Shown here piece by piece: positions 33,896 through 45,949 of a DNA stretch of 64,000 nucleotides. Numbering within the stretch: the first letter of the stretch is position 1; every line of letters starts with the position of its first letter. The DNA comes from Aquarana catesbeiana (Eukaryota; Chordata; Amphibia; Anura; Ranidae): NCBI RefSeq assembly GCF_042186555.1, contig NC_133327.1, forward strand, positions 53,518,065 through 53,582,064, in the 5' to 3' direction. The notes below the pieces were generated by a model. The model did no database searches and was not told the DNA's origin. It was given only the letters and a program-made list of their open reading frames with translations. A program made the position numbers and the translations under genes.

Positions 33896-33924
33896 GGCAG
33901 TGTTAGGTTAGTGGTGCCTCTTGC

Positions 33925-34855
33925 TAGGGCGTTGCAGCCTGACGGTGGCAGAATGGCTCTCCTGCACGAATCGCTGTAGCTGTACGGTGGCCACTTTAAG
34001 GGGTATAGGAGGCGTGCGCGCCAACCGCGGTACTGAGGAGCCGATGCGCGTGCCCGGCGGCCGGGATGTCTGTCGCACACTTGCGATCACTCCTGACAAA
34101 GCCAGAACAAGGATCTGTGTGTGTAAACACACAAATCCACGTTCTGACAGGGGAGAGGAGACAGATCGTGTGTTCCTAGTATATAGGAACACCGATCAGT
34201 CTCCTCCCCCAGGCACTCCCAATCCCCCCCCATAGTTAGAACACACTGAGGGAACACATTTAACCCCTTGATTGCCCCCTAGTGTTAAACCCTTCCTTGC
34301 CAGTGACATTTATACAGTAATCAGTGGCTATTTATAGCTCTGATCGCTGTATAAATGTCAGTGGTCCCAAAAAAGTGTCTGATTTGTCCGCCGCAGTCCC
34401 AATAAAAATTGCAGATCGCCGCTATTACTAGTAAAAAAGTAAAATGCCATAAATCTATCCCCTATTTTGTAGACGCTATAACTTTTGAGCAAACCAATCA
34501 ATATTTGCTTATTGCAATTTTTTTTACCAAAAATATGTAGAGGATTACATATCGGCCTAAACTGAGGAAAACATTTTATTTATTTTTTTTTTAATTTAGG
34601 GATATTTATTATAGCAAAATTGAAAAATTTGTGTGTTTTTTTCCAAATTGTCGCTCTTTTTTTCTTTATAGCGTAAAAAAAAACCCGCAGAGGTGATCAA
34701 ATAGCACCAAAAGAAAGCTCTATTTATGGGGAAAAAAAAGGACATCAATTTTGTTTGGGTACAGCGTCGCACGACCACGCAATTGTAAGTTAAAGCGACG
34801 CAGTGCCGTATCGGTCAGGAAGGGGGTAAATCTCTCTGGGGCTGAAGTGGTTAAA
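33925..34855. repeat. TTAACCACTT family copy, 5' truncated
   Basis: It aligns with 24967-25912: GGCAGAATGGCTCTCCTGCAC, ACCCCTTGATTGCCCCCTAGTG, CAAACCAATCAATATTTGC, ending GCTGAAGTGGTTAA. Confidence 0.7.
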
Positions 34856-36132
34856 AAGCAAAGTACAAGTAAGTATAGAATTAACCTCTTCATCTGCCAG
34901 AAATACACCCAGCTCTGAATTTTCCCTTGTGGAATAGCAACTCACAACAATTTTGTACACTGAGTGGTGTCAGCCCTGAGCAATTGTCTTTTGCTAAACC
35001 ACTTTATCCAATGTCTTCATTTCCAAATTACAGGCACTAATTGATTTGTAGTCCTATGTTAAGAACTAGGAGGGCTAAGTAGAATCTTGAGATAGCACAG
35101 GAAGTGTTCAGAGGATAGCTCTAAATTTCTGAAAAGATAGCCGATTTCTTTTTTTTTTTCACTTAAACAGATAAAACAAAAGATCAAAATAAAGCTAAAT
35201 TATTTTTTTTAGGCTTTAAGTTTAAAAAAGTCTTTAACTCCTTGGAGCTGGTGGCCTCCCAGCCCTTTAAGGGGTGTAGGATGTCGGAAGGCAGGGTGGG
35301 GTTTATGATCATGTGACCACCATGATTGACTGTCAGGGCAGTTACATGATTGGAAAGCTCCCGATCCCTATGGATGGGGGGAGTTTGCATTGAATATTAA
35401 AAATGAATTAAATTGTGCTTTTGTTTTGTGATGTTCAGATACACTTTAACTCCGCTTTAGAGAACCAATATATTCAAACAATATTGCGTTCAGACAACTG
35501 TATACAGTTAAAGTATAACTAAAGGCAAAACTTTTTTTTTTAGTTTTGGATAGAGTGGAGAGGGATTACAACACCTTTTTTTCAGTTTTTATTGCTGTCT
35601 GTATCCCCGGTAAAGAGATTCTCCGTATTTGTCCTGTTTACCATTATCATTGAAAGTGAAAGTAAAAAAAAAATCTAAAAGTTTGGGTTGTCTCCAAAAA
35701 AGTAATTGAGGGAAAATCTTCCAATGGGGACACTAGTTCTGGTGACCTGAGGGCCCCAAGAAAATCCCTTAATTTGCAGGGATTTCCTCTAACTTTCTGT
35801 TTTGGCTATGGGACAGGAAGTGAAGGGAAATCTCCCCAATGGGACACAGATGGCGAAAAATAAACTGATGAGTTAAGAACCTCTTTTACTCTATCTAAAA
35901 TGAAAAAAAAAAGTTTAGCCTATAGTTCTGCTTTAATGCATGCAATGAAAGTATTTGCTATATAATATACAGTATGTTATATTTTTCCTGAACATTAAAA
36001 TGCCAGCCAAGCTTTTTAGCAAAAGTGACAGCGGCAGGGAATGGGACAAACTATAACACTGTCAGAGGGTTAACAATGGTCCCTTCTCACTCTGATGGCT
36101 CCTTTCATCGATTTATCTTTTGCTACTGTTAG
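34856..36132. other. Intergenic stretch, no feature recognised
   Basis: AT-rich, without coding potential. Weak repeat end near 35440-35530 (CACTTTAACTCCGCTTTAG and CAGTTAAAGTATAACTAAAGG). I see no gene. Confidence 0.4.
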
Positions 36133-36312
36133 ACCCCATACACACTATTAGATTTTCTGCAGATTTTCGTCTTCAGATTTACCAAAACCATGTAGAGCAA
36201 GGACCTGCCTGATCACATATAAATTGAAACTCTTAAGGTTTGACCTCATATTATATGGTTTTGGTAAATCCGAAGAGAAAAATCTGCAGAAAATTGTACA
36301 GTGTGTATGGGG
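36133..36312. mobile_element. Small inverted-repeat MITE
   Basis: Ends CCCCATACACACTATTAGATTTTC and GAAAATTGTACAGTGTGTATGGGG are inverted, as are AGATTTACCAAAACCA and TGGTTTTGGTAAATC inside. TTA sits next to both ends. A Harbinger-like assignment is plausible. Confidence 0.6.
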
Positions 36313-36497
36313 CCTTACTCACACACTCCCAACAGTGATAAAGTTTGTCCCGACAGCCGTCATTGCTGAACAGGTTGGTCTGCATATGTATGCAAAGAAA
36401 AATATAAATAAAGGCACGTAAAAATAAAACTGGCATTCTTAATACTGTCATAAGCATATAGAGTGACCGGGATTTCATGATGGTGGTCACTTAAAGG

Positions 36498-38222
36498 AGT
36501 ATTTATTTGATAAGTCTGTTTATTTTAGGAGTGTCAATGCTCTGGACTAGGAGAATGGTCTTTCCTGTAAAGCCGCGTACACACGGGCGGACTTTTCGAC
36601 CGGACTGGTCCGACGGACTTTCCGACGGACTTTCAACGGACTTTTGACGGACTTCCGATGGACGTTTTAACGAACGGACTTGCCTACACACAATCACACC
36701 AAAGTCTGACAGATTCGTACGTGATGACGTACACCGGACTAAAATAAGGAAGTTGATAGCCAGTAGCCAATAGCTGCCCTAGCGTGGGTTTTTGTCCGTC
36801 GGACTAGCATACAGACGAGCGGATTTCTGGGTCCGGCGGAGTTATGACGTAAAGATTTGAAGCATGTTCCAAATCTAAAGTCCGTCAGATTTTCGAATGG
36901 AAAAGTCTGCTGAAGGTCTGATGAAGCCCACACACGATCGGATTGTCTGCCGGACTCGGCCCGTCGGACCAGTCCGGTCGAAAAGTCCGACCGTGTGTAC
37001 GTTGCATTATAGTGCTTAAAGAGTATCTCCACTTTTGTTGTAAACAAAAAAAAAAAAAAAGAAGGAATCCCCTCTCTCTGGGTAATCTATGTACATTGCA
37101 TGGATTTTAATAAACTTACCTGTTTCTGATCCGAAGAAAAAGATGGTCATTATTATTATTAGCTGATGCACCTGCTAATGAGAAAAGTGGCAGGGTCTAC
37201 ATCCCTTTAGAAGTTATTAACCCTTTGGGACTAAAGTGTCTCACCAAAAATGATATTTTTGTTGCAGAGGATGCCTAAAATCTGATTGATTTGTATCTTA
37301 GTTCAGACTTCTTGGAAAAATCAGAGAGGCAATTACACAAGCAGTAAATGACCTTTCTAGGGGTGTTCCGTACACCAATGGTGGCTCTTAGAGGGAGAAA
37401 ACTGAGCTGGACTGACTTGCTCGGTTCAGGGTCTGTGAGTGATGGTGGGGGTGTGTAGGGGAAGTTCGCTCCCAGTGAATTCGGCCCAACTTGGCAGAAA
37501 GGTGGCGGTGGGGTTTGGGCTGCTACCAAAATGGTGTGTCTGTGACACTGAGATCGGGACGTTTGCGGTGTTCTCCAGCGCATGCCCGCGGGTCGGGCGG
37601 ACTCGATGTCTGCCGGCGACCCGCGATTGTGGTGAGGAGAGGCAGAACGGGGAAATGTCTATGTAAACAAGGCGATTCCCCGTTCTGCCAGATGACATGA
37701 CAGCGATCTACTTTTCCCAGTGATCGGGAACAGTGATCTGTCATGTCCCAGTGAGCCCATCCCCCCTACAGTTAGAACACACCCAGGGAACACAGTTAAC
37801 CCCTTGATCGCCCCTGTAGTATTAACCCCTTCCCTGCCAGTGTCATTTTTACATTGATCAGTGCATTTTTATAGCACCGATCAATGTAATAATTTCACTG
37901 GTCCCCAAAAAGTGTAATTTGGGGTCAGATTGGGCAATGTCGCAGTCCCACTAAAAATCGCAGATTGTCGCCATTACTAGTAAAAATAATTACAAAAAAT
38001 AAAAGTCCCTAAATCCATCCCATAGTTTGCAGACGTGATAACTTTTGCGCAAACCAATCAATATACGCCTATTGCGATTTTTTTTTACCAAAAAATATGT
38101 AGAAGAATATATATTGGCTTAAACTGATGAATACATTTTTTTTACTTTTTTTTGGAGCAAAAAGTAAAAAAACTATTTTTTTCCCTTAAATTGTCGCTCT
38201 TTGTTTGTTTATAGCACAAAAA
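36498..38222. repeat. Duplicated segment, copy with MITE
   Basis: It matches 43030-44331 in order and direction (TTTATTTGATAAGTCT, GAGTGTCAATGCTCTGGACTAGG, CCTCTCTCTGGGTAATCTATGTACATTG, TTGGCAGAAAGGTGG, to TTTGTTTATAGCAC). Minus the 443-bp MITE it is 1,282 bp against 1,302 bp. Confidence 0.7.
36567..37009. mobile_element. Harbinger-like MITE with empty paralogous site
   Basis: It begins TAAAGCCGCGTACACACGGGCGG and ends CCGACCGTGTGTACGTTGCATTA. The matching site in the second copy of the segment (about 43100) reads TTGTAAGAGTGC without insert, which puts the target at TAA, as for Harbinger. Confidence 0.8.
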
Positions 38223-38231
38223 AATTCAGTT

Positions 38232-38479
38232 AAAGGGGTTGTAAAGTCAGAAGGTTTTTTATCGCAATGCATTTTATGCATTAAGATAAAAATCCTGTGT
38301 GCCCTCATAGCACACACACAGGCTCGGGTGCCCCCATAGCAAGCTGCTAGCTGTGGGGGCACTCGTCAGGAGGGAGGGGCCAGGAGAGCTGAAGAGGGAC
38401 CCGAGAAGAGGAGGATCCAGGCTGCTCTGTGCAAGTCTAATAGCTAATAGAAAAAAAAAAGACTTTACAATCACTTTAA
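38232..38479. repeat. TTAAAG...CTTTAA family, short copy
   Basis: TTAAAGGGGTTGTAAAGTC at the left and TTTACAATCACTTTAA at the right. It is an internally shorter relative of 21471-21955. Confidence 0.7.
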
Positions 38480-39386
38480 GTGTCTAAGCACAAGAAAAAA
38501 AAATCTAATACACTGTATTGCTGCTGACCGGTCCTTAGATATGGCAGCTGCATTGGTTTTATTTTTTTCAGACGTTTTCCTACTATTTACACCTGGTGAT
38601 CCTGCCAGTAACACATTTCTTTTTCTAGGGTGTCTGTACTAAATCTATGGAGGAGCAGCATTGGCACCCTATGACAGGGCATGTGTTAGGACTACAGAAC
38701 ATCTCCCTCTTTTTTTTTCCATAAAAAATGGTGGAAGTGTTGTGTAGCTTATTGCAATACAATACCAGGGTTTAAGATTTGCAAAAAACATGTGCACAAC
38801 TAGCCATTACACTCTGCTACCACTGACACACGAGCTGTTGGACTCCCTGGGTAAACTTATAAAGCAGTGAATCTGATATTCTCCAAATATTCACTGCAGG
38901 CCAGTCTGCCAGGTATATGTGTTTTAAATTACAGCGATTGATTCAGCACATGTTTGGTGAAAGTCATATTCAGGGCTGGTTCACACCACAAAAATGCACT
39001 CCAGATCCTTTCCTGATGTGTTTCTACATGTGCTTTTTTTATGTGTTCTGGTGCATTTTTTAAGCACTTTTGATGCGTTTCTGGATGCGTTCCAGATTAT
39101 TTTTTCTGTTTTTCTTTCACTGTACTAGGGTCCGGTGCATTTTTGATGCGTTCCAGTGTGTTTTTCATGCATTCTACCATGTTCCAGTACAGTTCTGTGC
39201 AGGAAAAATGTTTTTTACCTGGAACCGGAACGCACAGGAACTGCAATCACTGGTGTGATCTGTGCAAAAAACAAGTAAATTATGGTGCAAATTAGAGCGG
39301 GGGGGGGGGGGGGGTTGAGGAATGGACTTGTTTATTGGTGGAAAATTAAAAAACAACAATGTTAGGAGACAATTTAATAAAAACAC
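38480..39386. other. Non-coding, repeat fragments
   Basis: Contains GGTTCACACCACAAAAATGCAC...ATCACTGGTGTGATCTG (38978-39260), repeated in altered form at 40165-40420, and an 18-G run at 39299-39316. No gene is seen. Confidence 0.4.
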
Positions 39387-39816
39387 TAATGCCTCGTACA
39401 CACGATCGCACATTCCGACAACAAAATCCATGGATTTTTTCCGACGGATGTTGGCTCAAACTTGTCTTGCATACACACGGTCACACAAAGTTGGTCTTAA
39501 ATTCTGAACGTCAAGAACGCGGTGACGTACAACACGTATGACGAGCCGAGAAAAATGAAGTTCAATAGCTAGTGCGGCTCTTCTGCTTGATTCCGAGCAT
39601 GCGTGGAACTTTGTGCGTCAGAATTGTGTACACACGATCGGAATTTATGCAAACGGATTTTGTTGCCGGAAAATTTGAGATCCAGATCTCAAATTTTGCG
39701 CGACGGAAATTCCGATGGAAAATGTCCGATGGAGCCTACACGCGGTCGGAATTTCCGACAACAAGCTCCCATCGAACATTTTCCGTCGGAAAATCCAACC
39801 GTGTGTACGGAGCATA
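39387..39816. mobile_element. Harbinger-like MITE, diverged
   Basis: Left TAATGCCTCGTACACACGATCG, right CCGTGTGTACGGAGCATA. The interior (ATTCCGACAACAAAATCC, GTCGGAATTTCCGACAACA) resembles 930-1070, the terminal part of the Harbinger element at the window start. Confidence 0.7.
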
Positions 39817-39892
39817 AGATTGAGGCTGCAGCTGTCCCAAGAAAGGATTGGAAACCTTAGGATTTGTGTGAACAAGAAGGAATAGGAAGCAA

Positions 39893-40102
39893 CGCCATTT
39901 AAGTGCAGTTAATCTAAAATCAAATGAAGCCAAAGATAAATAAAGGTTGCACGCACATTTGTTGAAAGTGTTAAAAACAAGTATCCAAGCTCTGCATACC
40001 TTCCACCAGGATACATGTTTTTAACACTTTCAACAAATGTGAGTGCAACCTTTATTTATCTTTGGCTTCATCTGATTTTAGACTAACTGCACTTAGATGG
40101 CG
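39893..40102. repeat. Foldback repeat, about 90-bp arms
   Basis: GCCATTTAAGTGCAGTTAATCTAAAATC...GTTGAAAGTGTTAAAAAC is inverted as GTTTTTAACACTTTCAAC...GATTTTAGACTAACTGCACTTAGATGGC. The loop is about 28 bp. Confidence 0.8.
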
Positions 40103-40574
40103 ACGCTTCCCACTCCTTCTTCACACTGGTGCGATCTATGCCATTGAAAACCATGTAACCTACCCTTCCCATAGGGCCAGTTCATGTCTCAGTTTCTGTG
40201 TTCCTGATGCATTTCTACATGGGCGTTTTTGATGCATTCCGGTGCATTTTTCCCCTCATTTTTTCTTCATCTCAATTGAGAAGATATGCATGCCAGTGCG
40301 TTCTTGATAAAAGTTGTTGTGTCCCAGATGCATTTCATGCAGAAAAAATGCAACATGTTCTACTTTAGTTACCTGCACTGGAACACACTGCAGTGGTGTG
40401 AACTAGGGCCATTGGAATCCATAACCACTAACCCATGCTAAACACTGTCCATGCGTTTTTGATGCAGAATAAAAACATACTGGGTTGCATCTGCTGTGAA
40501 TCAGCCCTAAGGCTGTGGGCTCATGGGCATATCCTGGATTCTTCTGCCAGGAGATGACAGAAAAGTGAAGCGTA

Positions 40575-40885
40575 AAAAATGCTAATTTTGGCATGTAATC
40601 ATGTGTTTTATGTATGTTATCAAGCATACAAAAGCTTGTTTTGGCATGTAATTATGGGCGGTATTTATGTAATTAAGTGTAAAAAATGCTCATTTTGGCA
40701 TGTAATCATGCATGTTATGTATGTAATCAAGCATAAAAAAGCTAGTTTGGGCATGTAATTATGGGCGGTACGTGTGTAATCCAGTGTAAAAATGCTAATT
40801 TTGGCACATAATTATGTGCATTATGCATGTAACCGAGCATAACAAATGCTTGTTTTGGCACGTAATTATGTATGTTTACATGTGT
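40575..40885. repeat. Tandem repeat, TTTTGGCATGTAATTATG units
   Basis: Units of about 60 bp (AAAAAATGCTCATTTTGGCATGTAATCATG..ATGTATGTAATCAAGCAT) repeat about five times with alternating variants, giving a period near 120 bp. Confidence 0.75.
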
Positions 40886-41411
40886 ATGATGTTGAGTATA
40901 AGGACATTCTACTGGTCAGAATATTAATTTATTCTGGCCACTAGAACAAATGTGTGAGCATATACATATACATAAAATATGTTCATAATCTTCTCTCTCA
41001 ATGCAGCTTTTGGTGCATTTTTTACGCATCTAAAAGCTGTTCTTAAAATGCTGAAGTAAACGCCTGATGTGTGTGGCCACCTAGGCTTACTTAGTACTGC
41101 ATTTAAAGACATAAAAGACATAAAAAATAAAAATAGAAAAAGTTAAAAACATTTAAAATTATGCTATATGCCTGTAAAAGCTGTGTTTTTTTATGCCCAT
41201 GTGCCCTACTTTCCATAGACTTTACTAACCAGGCTTTCCTCTTTATATGCAGCATATTATCAGCTAATATTGACCTTTACATAGAAATTAACAGGAATGT
41301 GTTATCATTGGGGTGTCGCCTTATTTATCATGGCAGATAAAATCATAGTTTAATCCAAACTGATAGGTTATTTACACATATATTTAAAGTTCAGTTGTTT
41401 TTCATACACAG

Positions 41412-41465
41412 CTTATTCCAGTTGGAAAAGTGAATGGAAATATTCAAACCCTAAGAGAAAAACAG
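41412..41465 (+). other. Splice-bounded 54-bp segment, possible exon
   Basis: TTTTTCATACACAG precedes and GTAAATC follows a 54-bp segment open in two frames. One gives LIPVGKVNGNIQTLREKQ. It lies between the two lectin genes and not inside either, so it may be chance or a relic exon. Confidence 0.15.
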
Positions 41466-41479
41466 GTAAATCTTTTTTA

Positions 41480-41598
41480 AATATATATATATATATATAC
41501 ATACACTGTATAAAATATCATTTTATTATATTATATTTTTATTTTTTAGTATATTATTATATATATTATGTATTATATTTTTACATTGTTATATGTAT

Positions 41599-41665
<67 letters not shown>
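41480..41665. repeat. (TA)n tracts
   Basis: Interrupted TA repeats, densest at 41605-41663, forming the left flank of the transposon at 41666. Confidence 0.9.
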
Positions 41666-41667
<2 letters not shown>

Positions 41668-41809
41668 GTATTTATCGGCGTATAACACGCGCCGGCATAT
41701 AACACGCACCCCGAGTTTAGGAGGGAATTTTAAAGAAAAAAACTTTTAGGAGGGAAGTTTAAGAAAAAAAAACTTACATTTAAATGCCCATCAATGCAGC
41801 GTTATCGTG

Positions 41810-42056
41810 TCCATCTGCAGCCTTGTCAGTGCAGCCTTGCCCCAGTGTCCAGTGCAGCCTTGTCAGTGCAGCTTTGCCCCAGTGTAGCCTTGTCAGTGCA
41901 GCCTTGTCAGTGCAGCTTTGCCCCAGTGCAGAATTGTCAGTGCAGCTTTGCCCCAGTGCAGCTTTGCCCCAGTGCAGCCTTGCCCCATTGCAGCCTTGTC
42001 CCCAGTGGTCAGTGCAGCCTTGTCCCCAGTGGTCAGTGCAGCCTTGTCCCCAGTGT
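41810..42056. repeat. Tandem CAGTGCAGCCTTGTC repeats
   Basis: Short units such as GTGCAGCCTTGTCA, GTGCAGCTTTGCCCCA and GTCCCCAGTGGTCA are repeated about 15 times. Cys/Ser/Pro-rich frames here are artefacts. Confidence 0.85.
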
Positions 42057-42065
42057 ACATTTTAT

Positions 42066-42473
42066 GATCGCCGCCGACATACACAAGTTTAGTTTGTATT
42101 TTTAAATATGGCGCCGCGGAGTTCGGAGGGACTCGGCGGCGCTTGTTCAGCTGAACGAGCGCCGCCGAGAACACAGTAACTGGGCGGAGCCAAGATACAC
42201 ATACACATAGCCGAGGGTTCTCGGCTCTTCTCGGCGCCGTTCACAGTCACGCCCAGTCCCTATGATGGACATAACACAGGTCCAATGGCGGGACTGGGCG
42301 GGACTGTGAACGGCGCCAAGAAGAGCCGAGAACCCTCCGCTATGTGTATCTTGGCTCCGCCCAGTCACTGTGTTCTCGGCGGCGCTCGTTCAGCTGAACG
42401 AGCGCCGCCGAGTCCCTCCGAACTCCGCGCGCCATATTTAAAAATACACGCCATGTGAATGTCGGCGGCGATC
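42066..42473. repeat. Long GC-rich palindrome
   Basis: GATCGCCGCCGAC at 42066 is inverted at 42461-42473. Arms of about 195 bp meet near 42270, with smaller palindromes (GTTCAGCTGAAC) in each arm. Confidence 0.8.
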
Positions 42474-42588
42474 GCGGCGATCGCTCCGATAGATCACAAA
42501 ATAGTGGGGATCGGCGTATAACACGCACCCACGATTTTCCCCTGATTTTAAGGGGAAAAAAGTGCGTGTTATACGCCGATAAATACGG

Positions 42589-42783
<195 letters not shown>

Positions 42784-43029
42784 ACCGTATTTATCACATA
42801 TACAATATGTTCAGGTACTATAAGTCCCAAACCTAAATGGAAAACTTATTGGGTTTTTTTTTGGTCTTTTTTTTTGTACATGTTTTGGATTGCTGCCAGT
42901 GTTTCAACTGATCTTTTATCTCACTTTTATTGGGGTTCCTTCCTTACTATATGTTATCTTTCGCTATAATAAAATTGTGTAAAAAAAAAACAAACAAAAG
43001 AACCTTTATTGTAAGAGTAGTTACGTTTT

Positions 43030-44331
43030 GTGTTTATTTGATAAGTCTATTTATTTTAGGAGTGTCAATGCTCTGGACTAGGAGAATGGTCTTTCTTGTA
43101 AGAGTGCTTAAAGAGTAACTCCACTTTTGTTGAAAAAAAAAAAAGAATCCCCTCTCTCTGGGTAATCTATGTACATTGAATGGATTTTAATAAACTGTTT
43201 CTGATCCAAAGAAAAAGCTGCTTGTTGTCTGTAGAGTTAATCTGAAAAAGAGTGATGCTATCATTATTATTAGCTGATGCACCTGCTAATGAGAAAAGTG
43301 GCAGGTCTACATCCCTTTAGAAGTGATTAACCCTTTGGGACTAAAATGTCTCACCAAAAATGATATTTTGGTTGCAGAGGATGCCTAAAATCTGAACGAT
43401 TTGTATCTTAGTGCAGACTTCTGGGAAAAATCAGTGAGGAAATCACACAAGCAGTAAACGAGATTTCTAGGGGTGTTCCATACACCAATGGTGGCTCTTA
43501 GAGGTAGAAAACTGCGGTGGACTGACTTGCTCAGTTAAGGGTCTGTGAGTGATGGGGGGGGCATGTAGGGGAAGTTCGCTCCCGGTGAATCCGGCCCAAC
43601 TTGGCAGAAAGGTGGTGGTGGGCCCCTTTGAGGGGCTTGGGCTGCTAGCAAAATGGTGTGTCTGTGACATTGAGATCGGGACGGTTGCGGTATTCTCCGG
43701 CATGTGCCCGCGGGTCGGGCAGACTCGACGTCTGCCAGAGACCCGCGATTGTGGTGAGGAGAGGCAGAACGGGGAACTGCGATTCCCCGTTCTGCCAGAT
43801 GACATGACAGCGATCTACTGTTCCCAGTGATCGGGAACAATGATCTCTGTCATGTTCCAGTGAGCCCATCTCCCCTACAGTTAGAACACACCCAGGGAAC
43901 ACAGTTAACCCCTTGATCGCCCCCTAGTATTAACCCCTTCCCTGCCAGTGTCATTTTTACATTGATCAGTGCATTTTTTTTAGCACTAATCAATGTAATA
44001 ATTTCACTGGTCCCCAAAAAGCGTAATTTGGGGTTTAGATTTGTCCGCCGCAATGTCGTAATCCCACTAAAAATCGCAGATCGTCGCCATTAAAAGTAAA
44101 AACAAAAGTCCCTAAATCTATCCCATAGTTTGTAGACATGATAACTTTTGCACAAACCAATCAATATACGCCTGTTGCGATTTTTTTTTACCAATAATAT
44201 GTAGAAGAATATATATCAGTCTAAACTGATGAATATATGTGTTTTTTTACTTTTTTTTAGATAAGTATTAGAGCAAAAAGTAAAAAAAAATATATTTTTT
44301 TTACATAATTGTCGCACTTTGTTTATAGTGC
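43030..44331. repeat. Duplicated segment, copy without MITE
   Basis: Direct counterpart of 36498-38222. Beyond 44331 it continues as a TTAACCACTT-family copy to GAAGTGGTTAA at about 44990, while the first copy stops at 38222. Confidence 0.7.
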
Positions 44332-44487
44332 AAAAAATAAAAACCACAGAGGGGATCAAATACCACCAAAAGAAAGCTCTATTTGTGGGAAAAAAAGGGA
44401 CGTCCATTTTGTTTGGGTACAGTGTTGCACGACCACGCAATTGTCAATTGAAGCAACTCAGTGCCGTATAGCGAAAAATGGCCTATT

Positions 44488-44959
44488 CATTAAAGGAGAA
44501 GTCCAACCTGAGCTTGTTTGGCTGGGCTTTTCCTCTGGGTCACAGGAGTGTAATTCGTTTTGCACTCCTTTGAGCTGTTTTCAGTGGAGAGGGTTTGAAG
44601 TCCGCTCTCCACTGATGTCACTGCTATCAGTCGAGGCAGCGCGTCATCACGACTTAGGAAGTCTGGATCCGCCAGCTGCCTGGACTGATGGGAGTCTCAG
44701 ACTCTCAGTAAACCACTGAGAGACTGAGATGGCCGATCCCTGCCCCTCCACAGCTCAGCGCTCCAGTGAGCGTGGAGGAGTAGAGCAGGAGAGATGCTGA
44801 CTGACAGGCAGCATCTCTCCGCTCGGGGAGGTGAGAGAACCAAGCCATCGGCGGGGTTTGATCGCTCGGTTCTCAGTGCAGAGACACCGGAGGACAGCTG
44901 CTGCATCCACCTAGGTAAGTATGGATTCCCCATAAAAAAACACATACTTCTCTTTTAAG
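44488..44959. repeat. TTAAAG element nested in a TTAACCACTT copy
   Basis: TTAAAGGAGAAGTCCAACC to ACTTCTCTTTTAA interrupts the outer repeat, which resumes GGGGGCAAATCCTTCCGGGATGAAG. The GC-rich middle carries no gene. Confidence 0.6.
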
Positions 44960-44995
44960 GGGGCAAATCCTTCCGGGATGAAGTGGTTAAAGCCC

Positions 44996-45414
44996 CCCAA
45001 AACTTTTAAGGTCTTCTTGTTCTCTTCTACTTGCTGGTGATACTGATGGAGTTATTGCAAACACATTTTCAAAGGCTTTTTTTTTCTAGTGATATCAAGA
45101 ATAATATTGTGCTTGTTATTTTTTTTTTTTGGTGCAAGTTACCACAACACCATTATCCCGTAGTTTTTAAGATCAAAGATACAAGATGTCCCTTGTTAAT
45201 TTTATATTGTATTTTTTAAAATGTAACTGCCTACTCCCAAACTGTCATTTGAAGTAAAACACATAGCCAAGTATTATTCTATACAATTTTCTTATTGTGC
45301 ATTAAAAAAGAAAACAAATAAAATTAGACATGCTGCTGTATCTGCCAATAGAACTTAACCAAAAAGTACATTCTATGCATCCAAAAATATAGAAAATATA
45401 CCAAATAAAGTAAA
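44996..45414. other. Intergenic, no feature recognised
   Basis: AT-rich sequence with T-runs. No coding or repeat signal that I can name. Confidence 0.4.
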
Positions 45415-45949
45415 AGCCTCATGCATGTGTCCTGCTTCTTAATATAGGGGGTCAACAATGCCAAGAGTTGATGAAAGCAGGGGTCCGTCACCCGGAGATA
45501 ATTCCGAAAATCATCAGGATTATTCTCCTGGAGCTCCCGCAGCAAAGGCATATGACACAATTGGTCACGATTAATATAGCAACCAATTTTTGGTCCAAGA
45601 AATCCCCCTCCTCCTGTTCCTGGACTTGACTTGGCTCAAAGGCCAATAATAAATAACACATTATCTACTCCAATTCCGCAACATGGCTGGTTGATGAACG
45701 GCCGTTCAGAAACAAACTGAAAAGTGCAAAATGAAAAGCGCAAATCAACACTCACCAAACTTCTACTAACACGAAATTAGCAGAAGGAGCACAAAGGGTG
45801 GCGTCTGACAATTGAACTAACTCTTTTTCGGCTTGTAGTATGTCTAGTATGTCACTATGTTCGTGTTTGTTGGCCAACAATTGTGTACCGTTTGTATGCA
45901 AGGTCCGAGGTTCTGTCTGCAGAAAATCCGATCGTGTGTATGAGGCTTA
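45415..45949 (-). pseudogene. Harbinger transposase fragment, second copy
   Basis: The minus frame 45420-45560 reads CHMPLLRELQENNPDDFRNYLRVTDPCFHQLLALLTPYIKKQDTCMR, the same block as at 176-601, and breaks off right after. To the right, AACACGAAATTAGCAGAAGGAGCACAAAGGGTGGC parallels 845-880, and the terminus is CCGATCGTGTGTATGAGGCTTA at about 45949. No catalytic region remains. Confidence 0.65.

Larger units (their letters stand above)
32922..33903 (-). mobile_element. Tc1/mariner element, broken
   Basis: The left end TACAGTGCCTTGCAAGAGTATTCACCCCCC is a classic Tc1-like terminus of frogs and fish. The transposase is read on the minus strand in two pieces, interrupted by a short hAT-ended insert (33296-33413). 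The right end runs into a TTAACCACTT-family copy at about 33905. Confidence 0.85.

Noticed and set aside
41784..42105. Cys-rich small secreted-like protein (CPSVQCSLVSAALPQ...)
   Set aside because: Translation of the CAGTGCAGCCTTGTC tandem repeat inside a transposon.
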